DNA of 64,000 bases, from positions 62,001-126,000 of the forward strand of contig NZ_LMQL01000014.1 in the NCBI RefSeq assembly GCF_001424545.1, written 5' to 3'. The position numbers and the translations under genes are program-made. The stretch's first letter is position 1. Each line of letters starts with the position of its first letter. Below the pieces are notes generated by a model. That model ran no database searches. It had not been told where the DNA came from and saw nothing but the letters and a program-made list of their open reading frames with translations. This document shows, piece after piece, positions 43,709 through 51,431 of the stretch. Source of the DNA: Ramlibacter sp. Leaf400. Lineage in GTDB: Bacteria; Pseudomonadota; Gammaproteobacteria; Burkholderiales; Burkholderiaceae_C.

Positions 43709-44740
43709 GTGCCTGCCGAAAGCTCCGGGATCGCGGCCTGCGTCGCCCACTTCCTGCTGCCCGACGAGGTGCAGCTGGGCCTGCTGCGGTCGGCGCTGGC
43801 CCGGGTCGATCGCGTGCTGGTGTTCGTCACCCGCGCGTACCAGGCGCCTTCGGCACGGCATCCGTTCGGCTGGCGCGAGCGCGCCGACATGCTGGCCGCG
43901 TCGCTGGACGCCACCGAGCGCGCGCGGATCGACTTCGAGCCGGTGCGGGAACACTGGAGCGAGCTGCGCACCCTGCGGGCGGTGCAGGCGATCGTGGCCC
44001 GCCACGGCCAGGCGGCGCGGGTGGCCTGCCTGTGGTCCGGCCCCGCGCCCGCGCCGGAGGACAGGCCGCGCGGCTGGGCCTTCGAGCCGGCCGGCGACAC
44101 CGATGCCCGCAGCGGCCCGCGCCTGGATGCGCTCTACGCGGCCCACGATCCGCTGGCGGCCTGGCGCGGGATGGAGGGCGAACTCGCGCCGGGCGCGCGC
44201 GAGCCGGTGCGCGCCTGGCTGGACACGCCGGCCTTCTCGCGGCTGCGCGAGGAGTGGCGGCTGGTCGACCGCGAGAAGAAGGTCTGGTCGGCGGTGCCCT
44301 ATCCCGTGACGCTGGTGACCGTCGATGCCGTGGTGCGCGCCGGCGGCCAGGTGCTGCTGGTCGAGCGCGGCCGCCCGCCCGGGCGCGGGCTGTGGGCGCT
44401 GCCCGGCGGCTTCCTCGAAGGCGGCGACACGGTGCTGCAGTCGGCGCTGCGCGAGCTGCTGGAGGAAACCGGCCTGCCCGTCGCCGAGCGCCGGATGCGC
44501 GAGCACCTGCGCGAGGTGAAGGTGTTCGACCATCCGGCCCGCAGCCAGCGCGGTCGCATCGTCACGCACGCCCACTTCTTCGACCTCGGCGAGGACCCGC
44601 CGCCGCCGGTGCGCGGTGGCGACGACGCGGCGGCGGCGCGGTGGTTTCCGATCGCGCAGCTCGCATCCTTGGAGACGAAGCTGCATGACGACCACTTCCA
44701 TGTCCTTGACGAGTTCCTGCGCCTGACCGCCGATCCCTGA
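43709..44740 (+). CDS. NMNAT-Nudix two-domain protein with degenerate NMNAT site
   Basis: A 343-residue protein with a GTG start preceded by GAGGA. The C-terminal half (about 200-335) is a Nudix hydrolase with a complete box: GGFLEGG at 233-239 and RELLEETGL at 248-256. The N-terminal half aligns in layout with NadM/NMN adenylyltransferase (ARVDRVLVFVTRAYQAPSARHPFGWRERADML), but the phosphate-binding GRFxPxHxGH motif is replaced by AHFLLPDEVQLG, lacking both His. Transferase activity is therefore unlikely. The Nudix half probably hydrolyses ADP-ribose or a related nucleotide; the N-terminal half may now only bind ligand. Confidence 0.85.
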   Translation: MPAESSGIAACVAHFLLPDEVQLGLLRSALARVDRVLVFVTRAYQAPSARHPFGWRERADMLAASLDATERARIDFEPVREHWSELRTLRAVQAIVARHGQAARVACLWSGPAPAPEDRPRGWAFEPAGDTDARSGPRLDALYAAHDPLAAWRGMEGELAPGAREPVRAWLDTPAFSRLREEWRLVDREKKVWSAVPYPVTLVTVDAVVRAGGQVLLVERGRPPGRGLWALPGGFLEGGDTVLQSALRELLEETGLPVAERRMREHLREVKVFDHPARSQRGRIVTHAHFFDLGEDPPPPVRGGDDAAAARWFPIAQLASLETKLHDDHFHVLDEFLRLTADP

Positions 44741-44801
44741 GTGCATTCGGGCACTGGCGCGGGTGCCGGACTCATCAGCGATGCATCGCTTCGCACATCG
44801 C

Positions 44802-44830
44802 TTGAAACGCCGCGCCTTCAGGTGTAGAAC
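44802..44830 (+). promoter_or_regulatory. Probable sigma-70 promoter for the oxidase cluster
   Basis: TTGAAA (44802-44807) and TAGAAC (44825-44830) are separated by 17 bases, 63 bases before the ATG of the first gene. The -35 matches consensus at five of six positions and the -10 at four. Confidence 0.5.
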
Positions 44831-44892
44831 CAATCTGGCCGCGCTCTGCTTTTGGAGTGCGGCGTGCCGCGAAGCACAAAGGGAGGCCCCGC

Positions 44893-45408
44893 ATGGACAC
44901 ACTCCTCGGAACACGCAGCCGGCACTGGCGGGCCACGGACTGGACCGCGGCTGCGGTCTCCGGTTTCGCGGCCGGCGCAGTGCTGATGGTGCTGGACCTG
45001 ATCTGGTCCGCCCTCTTCCATCCCGAGGGGCCCTGGCGGATATCGCACATGGTCGCGCCGATCTTCACCGGCACGCCGCCGCCCGCCGCGCCCACGGGCT
45101 ATGAGTTCAGCGTGGGCGTGGTCGCGGTCGCGCTGGCCACGCACTACGTGCTGGGCATCGTCTTCGGGGTGGTGATGGCCTTCCTGATGGCCCAGCTGCG
45201 GATGGACGCGTCGCCCGAGCGGGCGGCGGCCGCGGGCGCCGTCCTCGGCCTCGTGCTCTACCTCTTCAACTTCGAACTGATGGCCCGCGCCTTCTTCCCG
45301 TGGCTGGCCGCGCTGCGCGGCTGGGAGACGCTCGCCGCGCACGTCCTGTTCGGGATCGTGGCCGCCCTGCTCTACTGGAAGTTCAACAGAACGCCCGCGG
45401 AGCCCTAG
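44893..45408 (+). CDS. Four-helix membrane protein at the head of the oxidase cluster
   Basis: A 171-residue protein with GGGAGG before the ATG. Four hydrophobic segments are seen (about 18-40, 72-98, 108-125 and 140-162). The loop after helix 1 is HPEGPWRISHMVAPIFTG. No heme or metal ligand pattern is certain. It stops one base before the CoxB start region (gap of one base), so it is cotranscribed with the cytochrome oxidase genes and may assist assembly. Not recognised. Confidence 0.7.
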   Translation: MDTLLGTRSRHWRATDWTAAAVSGFAAGAVLMVLDLIWSALFHPEGPWRISHMVAPIFTGTPPPAAPTGYEFSVGVVAVALATHYVLGIVFGVVMAFLMAQLRMDASPERAAAAGAVLGLVLYLFNFELMARAFFPWLAALRGWETLAAHVLFGIVAALLYWKFNRTPAEP

Positions 45409-45409
45409 C

Positions 45410-46768
45410 ATGGGCATCGCCGTCGCGTTGATCGTCCTCGCCCTCGGCTCGGTGCTGTTCCACTTCTTCAGCCCCTGGTACTTCACGCCGATCGCGTCCA
45501 ACTGGAGCACCATCGACACGACCATCACCATCACCTTCTGGGTGACGGGCCTGGTGTTCGTCGCCATCAGCCTCTTCATGGCCTGGGCGGTGATCCGCTA
45601 CCGCCACCGACCCGAGCGGCGGGCGGACTACCAGCCGGAGAATCGCCGGCTCGAGTCCTGGCTGCTGGTGCTCACCGGCATGGGCGTGGCCGCCATGCTG
45701 GCGCCCGGCCTGGTGGTCTGGGCCGACATCATCAAGGTGCCGCAGAACGCGCAGGTGGTGGAGGTGATGGCCCAGCAGTGGCACTGGGCCTACCGCCTCC
45801 CGGGGCAGGACGGCCAGCTGGGCACGGTGCATTCGCGCTTCGTCAGCGACACCAACCCCTTTGGCATGAACCCGGCCGACCCGCACGGTCGCGACGACAT
45901 CCTGCTGGCCAGCCCCGAGCTGCACGTGCCGCTGGGCCAGCCGATCAAGCTGCTGCTGCGCTCCAAGGACGTGCTGCACAACTTCGCCGTGGCGCAGCTG
46001 CGGGTGAAGATGGACCTGGTGCCCGGCCTGGTCACCTACTCCTGGTTCACGCCCACGCGCACCGGCGGCTTCGACCTGCTGTGCGAGGAGCTCTGCGGCG
46101 TCGGCCACTTCGCCATGCGAGGCCGCATCGTGGTGGACGAGCCCGCTGCTTACCAAGCCTGGCTGGGGCAACAGCGCACCTTCGCGCAGGGGCAGGACCG
46201 GCCCAAGGGCGACGTGGCCGCGGGCAAGGCGCTCTACGCCGCCTGCGCCGCCTGCCACGGCGCCAACGGCGAGGGCAACCTCGCGCTCAATGCGCCCAAG
46301 CTCAGCGGCCACGGCGCCTGGTACCTGGAGCGGCAGCTGCGGCTGTTCAAGGACGGCGCGCGCGGCACGCACGAGAAGGATGTGTTCGGCAAGATGATGG
46401 CGCCCATGGCCGCCATGATGGCGGACGACGCGGCCCTGGCCAGCGTGGTGGGCTACATCGCCACCCTGCCCGACGCCCCGGCCGCCGCCACGCTCAAGGG
46501 CGACGTGGAGAAGGGCCAACAGCGCTATGCCACCTGCGCGGCCTGCCACGGCGCCGACGCGAAGGGCATCGCCGCCACCAACGCGCCGCGCCTGGCCGGC
46601 ATGAGCGACTGGTACATGGCCCGGCAGCTGAAGAACTTCCGCGACGGCGTGCGCGGCGCGCATGCGCAGGACCACCATGGCGCGCAGATGGCGCTGGTGG
46701 CCGGCATGCTGGCCGACGACGCGGCGGTCGGCGACATCCTGGCGTACATCAACTCGAACCCGCGCTGA
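45410..46768 (+). CDS. coxB: Cytochrome c oxidase subunit II with two cytochrome c domains
   Basis: A 452-residue protein. Two membrane helices (about 38-62 and 83-106) are followed by the CuA cupredoxin domain with QWHW (123-126), His190, Cys225, Glu227, Cys229, His233 and Met236. Two fused class I cytochrome c domains follow, with CAACH at 279-283 and 376-380. Ordinary caa3 subunit II carries one heme c, so this is a di-heme form. The second and first c domains are alike (KLSGHGAWYLERQLRLFKDGARG versus RLAGMSDWYMARQLKNFRDGVRG), indicating internal duplication. There is no obvious lipobox or signal peptidase site. Confidence 0.92.
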   Translation: MGIAVALIVLALGSVLFHFFSPWYFTPIASNWSTIDTTITITFWVTGLVFVAISLFMAWAVIRYRHRPERRADYQPENRRLESWLLVLTGMGVAAMLAPGLVVWADIIKVPQNAQVVEVMAQQWHWAYRLPGQDGQLGTVHSRFVSDTNPFGMNPADPHGRDDILLASPELHVPLGQPIKLLLRSKDVLHNFAVAQLRVKMDLVPGLVTYSWFTPTRTGGFDLLCEELCGVGHFAMRGRIVVDEPAAYQAWLGQQRTFAQGQDRPKGDVAAGKALYAACAACHGANGEGNLALNAPKLSGHGAWYLERQLRLFKDGARGTHEKDVFGKMMAPMAAMMADDAALASVVGYIATLPDAPAAATLKGDVEKGQQRYATCAACHGADAKGIAATNAPRLAGMSDWYMARQLKNFRDGVRGAHAQDHHGAQMALVAGMLADDAAVGDILAYINSNPR

Positions 46769-46785
46769 CCCGAGGAGCTTTGCCC

Positions 46786-48594
46786 ATGGCGACCCACGTT
46801 GCGCACGACGAAACCGATTTCGCCCCGCCCGCGGAGGTGGCGGAGGTCCACCTCTACCACCCCAAGACCTTCATCGGGAAATACGTCTGGAGCCAGGACG
46901 CCAAGGTCATCGCCATCCAGTACGCGGTGACGGCCATCGGCATCGGCCTGGTGGCGCTGGTGTTCTCCTGGCTGATGCGGCTGCAGCTGGGCTTTCCCAA
47001 CAGCGTCGGCTTCATCACGCCGACCACCTACCTGCAGCTGGTGAGCATGCACGGGATGATCATGGTGATCTACCTGCTCACCGCGCTCTTCCTGGGCGGC
47101 TTCGGCAACTACCTGATCCCGCTGATGGTCGGCGCGCGGGACATGGTGTTCCCCTACGTCAACATGCTCAGCTACTGGCTCTACCTGCTGGCGGTGCTGC
47201 TGCTGGTGGCGAGCTTCTTCGTGCCCGGCGGTCCCACCGGGGCGGGCTGGACGCTCTATCCCCCGCAGGCCATCCTGGACGGCACGCCGGGGTCGCATGC
47301 CGGCATCCTGCTGATGCTGGTGTCGCTCGCGGTCTTCGTGATCGGCTTCACGATGGGCGGCCTCAACTACGTGGTGACGGTGCTGCAGGCCCGCACGCGC
47401 GGCATGACCATGATGCGGCTGCCGCTGACGGTGTGGGGCATCTTCATGGCCACCGTGCTGGCGCTGCTGGCCTTCCCGGCCCTGTTCGTCAGCGCGATCA
47501 TGATGTTCCTGGACCTGACGCTGGGCACCAGCTTCTTCATGCCGGCGCTGGTCAACAAGGGGCAGCAGACGGGCTACTCGGGCGGCAACCCGCTGCTGTT
47601 CCAGCACCTGTTCTGGTTCTTCGGCCACCCCGAGGTCTACATCGTGGCGCTGCCGGCCTTCGGCATCGTGTCGGACCTCATCTCCACCCACGCGCGCAAG
47701 AACATCTTCGGCTACCGGATGATGGTCTGGGCCATCCTGATCATCGGCGGGCTGAGCTTCGTGGTGTGGGCCCACCACATGTACGTGAGCGGCATGCACC
47801 CGTACTTCGGCTTCTTCTTCGCCACCACCACGCTGATCATCGCGATCCCGACCGCCATCAAGGTCTACAACTGGGTGCTGACGCTGTGGCGGGGCAACAT
47901 CCACCTGACGGTGCCGATGCTGTTCGCCATCGCCTTCGTCTTCACCTTCGTCAACGGCGGCCTGTCGGGCCTGTTCCTGGGCAACGTGGTGGTCGACCTG
48001 CCGCTGTCGGACACCATGTTCGTGGTGGCCCACTTCCACATGGTGATGGGCATCGCGCCGGTGCTGGTGGTCTTCGGCGCCATCTACCACTGGTACCCCA
48101 AGATCACCGGGCGGATGCTGGACGACACGCTGGGCAAGCTGCACTTCTGGGTCACCTTCGTCGGCACCTACGCGATCTTCTACCCCATGCACTACCTGGG
48201 GTTCATGGGCATCCCGCGGCGGTACTTCGCGATCGGCGGCACCGGATTCATCCCCGACTCGGCCCACCTGCTCAACGCCTGGATCTCGATCGCGGCCTTC
48301 GTGGTGGGCGCGGCGCAGATCACCTTCCTCTACAACCTGGTGCTCAGCTACTACCGCGGCCAGCCCTCCGGCGGCAACCCCTGGCACGCCACCACGCTGG
48401 AGTGGCAGACGGCGCAGACGCCGCCGGCGCACGGCAACTTCGGCAAGGAGCTGCCGGCCGTCTACCGCTGGGCCTACGACTACGGCGTGCCCGGCCTGAA
48501 GACCGACTACATCCCGCAGACCGTGCCGCCCTCGGAAGTGGCGGCCGAAGCCTGGGTGCGCCAGCAGCCGCAGCCCAAGGGAGTCGAGGAATGA
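46786..48594 (+). CDS. coxA: Cytochrome c oxidase subunit I
   Basis: A 602-residue heme-copper oxidase with about 12 helices. FFGHPEVYI has His281 (CuB), Glu283 (D-channel end) and Tyr285 (cross-linked), placing it in the A1 type. AHHMYVSG and HFHMVMG supply the CuB and heme ligands, and HGMIMVI the low-spin heme His. GAGGAGC precedes the ATG. It reduces oxygen to water and pumps protons. The stop overlaps the start of the next gene as ATGA. Confidence 0.97.
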   Translation: MATHVAHDETDFAPPAEVAEVHLYHPKTFIGKYVWSQDAKVIAIQYAVTAIGIGLVALVFSWLMRLQLGFPNSVGFITPTTYLQLVSMHGMIMVIYLLTALFLGGFGNYLIPLMVGARDMVFPYVNMLSYWLYLLAVLLLVASFFVPGGPTGAGWTLYPPQAILDGTPGSHAGILLMLVSLAVFVIGFTMGGLNYVVTVLQARTRGMTMMRLPLTVWGIFMATVLALLAFPALFVSAIMMFLDLTLGTSFFMPALVNKGQQTGYSGGNPLLFQHLFWFFGHPEVYIVALPAFGIVSDLISTHARKNIFGYRMMVWAILIIGGLSFVVWAHHMYVSGMHPYFGFFFATTTLIIAIPTAIKVYNWVLTLWRGNIHLTVPMLFAIAFVFTFVNGGLSGLFLGNVVVDLPLSDTMFVVAHFHMVMGIAPVLVVFGAIYHWYPKITGRMLDDTLGKLHFWVTFVGTYAIFYPMHYLGFMGIPRRYFAIGGTGFIPDSAHLLNAWISIAAFVVGAAQITFLYNLVLSYYRGQPSGGNPWHATTLEWQTAQTPPAHGNFGKELPAVYRWAYDYGVPGLKTDYIPQTVPPSEVAAEAWVRQQPQPKGVEE

Positions 48595-49289
48595 CGATCG
48601 CGCTGGTCTTCCTCTCGGTGATGATGGCCGTCATCGTCGGCTGGCTGCTGCGCCAGACGTTCAACGTGCAGCCCTGGCAGGCCCAGGCCGCGGGCCCGGA
48701 GTTGCCGGCCCTGCAGGCGGGGCGGCCGCCGATCACCACGGCCCTGTGGGTGTTCCTGGGCGTCGCCACCTCGCTGTTCGTGCTCTTCGTCAGCGCCTAT
48801 GCGATGCGGCTGGGCCTGGCCGACTGGACGCCGTTGCCGCGCCCGCGCCTGCTCATGCTGAACACCGCGCTGCTGGTGGGCGCCAGCCTGGCGATGCAGT
48901 GGACGGTGCTGGCCGCGCGACGCGGGGCAGCAGCCCACGTGCGCAAGGGCCTCGCGGCCTCGGGCGTGCTGACGGTGGGATTCCTCGCCGGCCAGCTGGT
49001 CGTGTGGCAGCAGCTGCGGGGCGCCGGCTTCTTCGTCTCCACCAGCGCCGCCACCGCCTTCTTCTACCTCTTCACCGCGGTGCACGGCCTGCACGTGCTC
49101 GGCGGGCTGGTGGCCTGGGCGCGCGCGTCGGCGCGGGCCTGGCGCGGCGCGGACACCGAGCGCACGCGGCTGGCGATCGGCCTGTGCGCGACCTACTGGC
49201 ACTACCTGCTGGCCGTGTGGGTGGTGCTGTACGCGCTGATCGTCTCCGATGCCGTCGGGCTGGCGATCTGCTCGTCTGCCCCCTTGTGA
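48591..49289 (+). CDS. Cytochrome c oxidase subunit III-like protein (1)
   Basis: A 232-residue membrane protein with about six helices. The ATG overlaps the CoxA stop. FFYLFTAVHGLHVLGGLVAWAR (about 155-176) and ATYWHYLLAVWVVLYALI near the end are the subunit III signature. An N-terminal helix of about 20 residues precedes the PPITTALWVFLGVATSLF segment. It is one of two subunit III-type genes in the cluster. The two are divergent, so they are not a recent duplication. Confidence 0.85.
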   Translation: MTIALVFLSVMMAVIVGWLLRQTFNVQPWQAQAAGPELPALQAGRPPITTALWVFLGVATSLFVLFVSAYAMRLGLADWTPLPRPRLLMLNTALLVGASLAMQWTVLAARRGAAAHVRKGLAASGVLTVGFLAGQLVVWQQLRGAGFFVSTSAATAFFYLFTAVHGLHVLGGLVAWARASARAWRGADTERTRLAIGLCATYWHYLLAVWVVLYALIVSDAVGLAICSSAPL

Positions 49290-49305
49290 CACGCGTGAGG
49301 GAACC

Positions 49306-50067
49306 ATGACGCCCCCCCCCGAAGCCACCGCAAGCGCCGCCACCCTCGACGCGCCTGCCACCCTGGAGCCGCCGGGTGTCGCGCCCGGCCGCGCGGGCTG
49401 GCAGAGCGTGGTGCGCGACGCGGCTTCGGACCAGCGGCTGTTCAAGGACGTGCCCTGGGGCAAGCCGATGATGTGGATCTTCCTGCTGAGCGACACCTTC
49501 ATCTTCGGCAGCTTCCTCATCTCGTACATGACGGTGAGGGCCTCCACCACCGTGCCGTGGCCCAACCCGAGCGAGGTGTTCTCGCTCACGATGTTCGGCC
49601 AGAACGTCCCGCTGCTGCTGATCGCGATCATGACGTTCGTGCTGATCACCAGCAGCGGCACCATGGCCCTGGCCGTGAACTTCGGCTACCGGCGCGACCG
49701 CCGGCGCACCTTCGCGCTGCTGCTGGCGACGGCGGTCCTGGGCGCCACGTTCGTGGGCATGCAGGCCTTCGAATGGACCAAGCTGATCCACGAGGGCGTG
49801 CGGCCCTGGGGCAACCCGTGGGGCGCGGCCCAGTTCGGCTCGTCGTTCTTCATGATCACGGGCTTCCACGGCACGCACGTCACCATCGGCGTGATCTTCC
49901 TGGTCATCGTGGCGGTGAAGGTGCTGCGCGGCGACCTCGACCACGAGCGGGCCGGCTTCCTCACCGGCCGCAGCGGCAACTACGAGATCGTGGAGATCAT
50001 GGGCCTGTACTGGCACTTCGTGGACCTGGTGTGGGTCTTCATCTTCGCGTTCTTCTACCTCTGGTAG
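49306..50067 (+). CDS. coxC: Cytochrome c oxidase subunit III-like protein (2)
   Basis: A 253-residue membrane protein with five to six helices. MMWIFLLSDTFIFGSFLISYMTVR (about 55-78), ITGFHGTHVTIGVIFLVIV and IMGLYWHFVDLVWVFIFAFFYLW are canonical. Codons 3-5 are a run of nine C bases (49312-49320), prone to slippage. The first 45 residues are Ala/Pro-rich. It follows the first subunit III gene by 16 bp and precedes subunit IV. Confidence 0.92.
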   Translation: MTPPPEATASAATLDAPATLEPPGVAPGRAGWQSVVRDAASDQRLFKDVPWGKPMMWIFLLSDTFIFGSFLISYMTVRASTTVPWPNPSEVFSLTMFGQNVPLLLIAIMTFVLITSSGTMALAVNFGYRRDRRRTFALLLATAVLGATFVGMQAFEWTKLIHEGVRPWGNPWGAAQFGSSFFMITGFHGTHVTIGVIFLVIVAVKVLRGDLDHERAGFLTGRSGNYEIVEIMGLYWHFVDLVWVFIFAFFYLW

Positions 50068-50080
50068 CAGGAGCCCCGGC

Positions 50081-50476
50081 ATGGACCAGACCGACCACCC
50101 CCACCCCCACGCGCCGCCCGCCGGCGGCACGACCGGCTCGCACGCCCATGGGCAGCAGCACCCGCTGGGCATCTATTTCAAGATCTGGGCCCTGCTGTTC
50201 GTGCTCAGCATCGCCTCGTACATGGTCGACTGGTTCCAGGTGCAGGGGCTGCTGAGGTGGACGCTGATCGTCGCCTTCATGCTGCTCAAGGCCGGCTTGA
50301 TCGTCGCCGTCTTCATGCACATGCTGTGGGAGCGGCTGGCGCTGCTCTACGCCATCGTCGTGCCGCCGCTGCTGCTCATCACGCTGCTGGGCATCGGTGC
50401 CCTCGAAGCCGACTACACCTTCCTGACCCGGGGCACGTTCTTCGCGCCCGCGGCCGAGAATTCAACTGGGAGATGA
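50081..50476 (+). CDS. Cytochrome c oxidase subunit IV family protein
   Basis: A 131-residue membrane protein. A His/Pro-rich N-terminus (HPHPHAPPAGG, SHAHGQQH) precedes three helices (about 33-50, 58-82 and 88-108). This matches the CyoD/CtaF-type subunit IV that stabilises bacterial heme-copper oxidases. It follows the second subunit III gene by 13 bp. The His-rich tail may bind copper, which is inference. Confidence 0.85.
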   Translation: MDQTDHPHPHAPPAGGTTGSHAHGQQHPLGIYFKIWALLFVLSIASYMVDWFQVQGLLRWTLIVAFMLLKAGLIVAVFMHMLWERLALLYAIVVPPLLLITLLGIGALEADYTFLTRGTFFAPAAENSTGR

Positions 50477-50480
50477 CACC

Positions 50481-50996
50481 ATGACCACTCGCATCTACTG
50501 GCTCCTGCCCGACGTGGAGAGCGCACAGGACACGATGGACGACCTGCTGCTGGCGCACGTGGAGTACCGCCACATGCACTTCGTCGGCCGCGAGGACCTG
50601 GACATGAAGGACCTGAACCGGGCCAACGTGATGCAGACCTCGGACGTGGTGCGCTCGGCCGAGATGGGCCTGATCCTGGGTGCCTCGCTGGGCGCGCTGA
50701 TCGGCGGCCTGGTCGCGGTGTTCTACCCCATCGTCGGCGACAAGCCGCAGTGGGGCGTGGCCGTCGGCCTGGCCATCGCCGGCGCGCTGTTCGGCGTGTG
50801 GACCTCGACCATGATCGGCGTGTCCACGCCGAGCAAGCGGCTCAAGCGCTTCGCGCCGCAGATCGAGCAGGGGCAGGTGCTGCTGATGCTCGACCTGCCG
50901 CGGCTGCGAGTGGACGAGATCACGGCGCGCCTGCAGAAGCGGCATCCGGAGGCGCACTTCGAGGGCCGCGAGGCGGAGACGCCCGCTTTCCCGTAG
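50481..50996 (+). CDS. DUF1269-like membrane protein
   Basis: A 171-residue protein. The N-terminal soluble part (TTRIYWLLPDVESAQDTMDDLLLAHVEYRHMHFVG) resembles the general-stress-protein-like fold at the start of DUF1269 proteins. Two membrane helices (about 65-86 and 93-112) form a helical hairpin with Gly zippers (LGASLGALIGGL). The C-terminal part (VLLMLDLPRLRVDEITARLQKRHPEAHFEG) is soluble. It begins four bases after subunit IV and may be cotranscribed, but its relation to the oxidase is unknown. Confidence 0.7.
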   Translation: MTTRIYWLLPDVESAQDTMDDLLLAHVEYRHMHFVGREDLDMKDLNRANVMQTSDVVRSAEMGLILGASLGALIGGLVAVFYPIVGDKPQWGVAVGLAIAGALFGVWTSTMIGVSTPSKRLKRFAPQIEQGQVLLMLDLPRLRVDEITARLQKRHPEAHFEGREAETPAFP

Positions 50997-51014
50997 CGAC
51001 GCGCGGGAGACCCC

Positions 51015-51242
51015 ATGGACGACGAAGCCCTGAACATCAGCATCCGCAAGTTCCTCAAGACCGTGGGCGTGAGCTCGCAACGGGAGATCGAGCGCGCCGT
51101 CGCCCGGGCCCTGGAGGAGCGCACCATCGCCGGTAACGAGAGCTTCCCGGCCCGCATGACGCTGGAGATCGCAGGCCTGAAGCTGAAGGCGCAGTTCGAT
51201 GGCGAGATCCGCCTGGCCGAGGGCGCCGCCGGCCCGATTTGA
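51015..51242 (+). CDS. DUF6494 family small protein
   Basis: A 75-residue soluble protein: MDDEALNISIRKFLKTVGVSSQREIERAVARALEERTIAG, then a short beta region ending LKLKAQFDGEIRLAEGAAGPI. This matches the DUF6494 family of unknown function. A GGAGA ribosome site is upstream. It lies 18 bp after the DUF1269-like gene, and a small acidic protein gene follows after 15 bp. Confidence 0.75.
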   Translation: MDDEALNISIRKFLKTVGVSSQREIERAVARALEERTIAGNESFPARMTLEIAGLKLKAQFDGEIRLAEGAAGPI

Positions 51243-51257
51243 CAAGGAGATCCCACC

Positions 51258-51431
51258 ATGGCGAACACCGGCAGGCAGCCCACGCCCGACGACATCGAGG
51301 CCGCACGCGGCGAGGAGCCGATCCCGCCCGCCTCCGAGGACGAGGTCCTGGAAGAAACCGCGCGCCTGGCGCGCGAGGGCAAGAAGGAGCTGGAGTCCGA
51401 CCCCAAGGAACCGAAGCCGGCCGCGCCGTGA
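51258..51431 (+). CDS. Small acidic hypothetical protein (57 aa)
   Basis: ATG at 51258 with AAGGAGA eight bases upstream. The 57-residue product is strongly charged and Pro-rich (MANTGRQPTPDDIEAARGEE... DPKEPKPAAP), without signal or membrane segment, and is probably disordered. The strong ribosome site and tight spacing after the DUF6494 gene support it as real. The stop codon is adjacent to the convergent MFS gene. Not recognised. Confidence 0.6.
   Translation: MANTGRQPTPDDIEAARGEEPIPPASEDEVLEETARLAREGKKELESDPKEPKPAAP

Noticed and set aside
43264-44688. Arg/Ala-rich plus-strand frame overlapping the Nudix gene
   Set aside because: It lacks domains and mirrors the true gene in another frame.
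45778-46785. N-terminal extension of the coxA frame
   Set aside because: It overlaps coxB in another frame and has Arg/Ala-rich shadow composition. CoxA begins at 46786, after a ribosome site.
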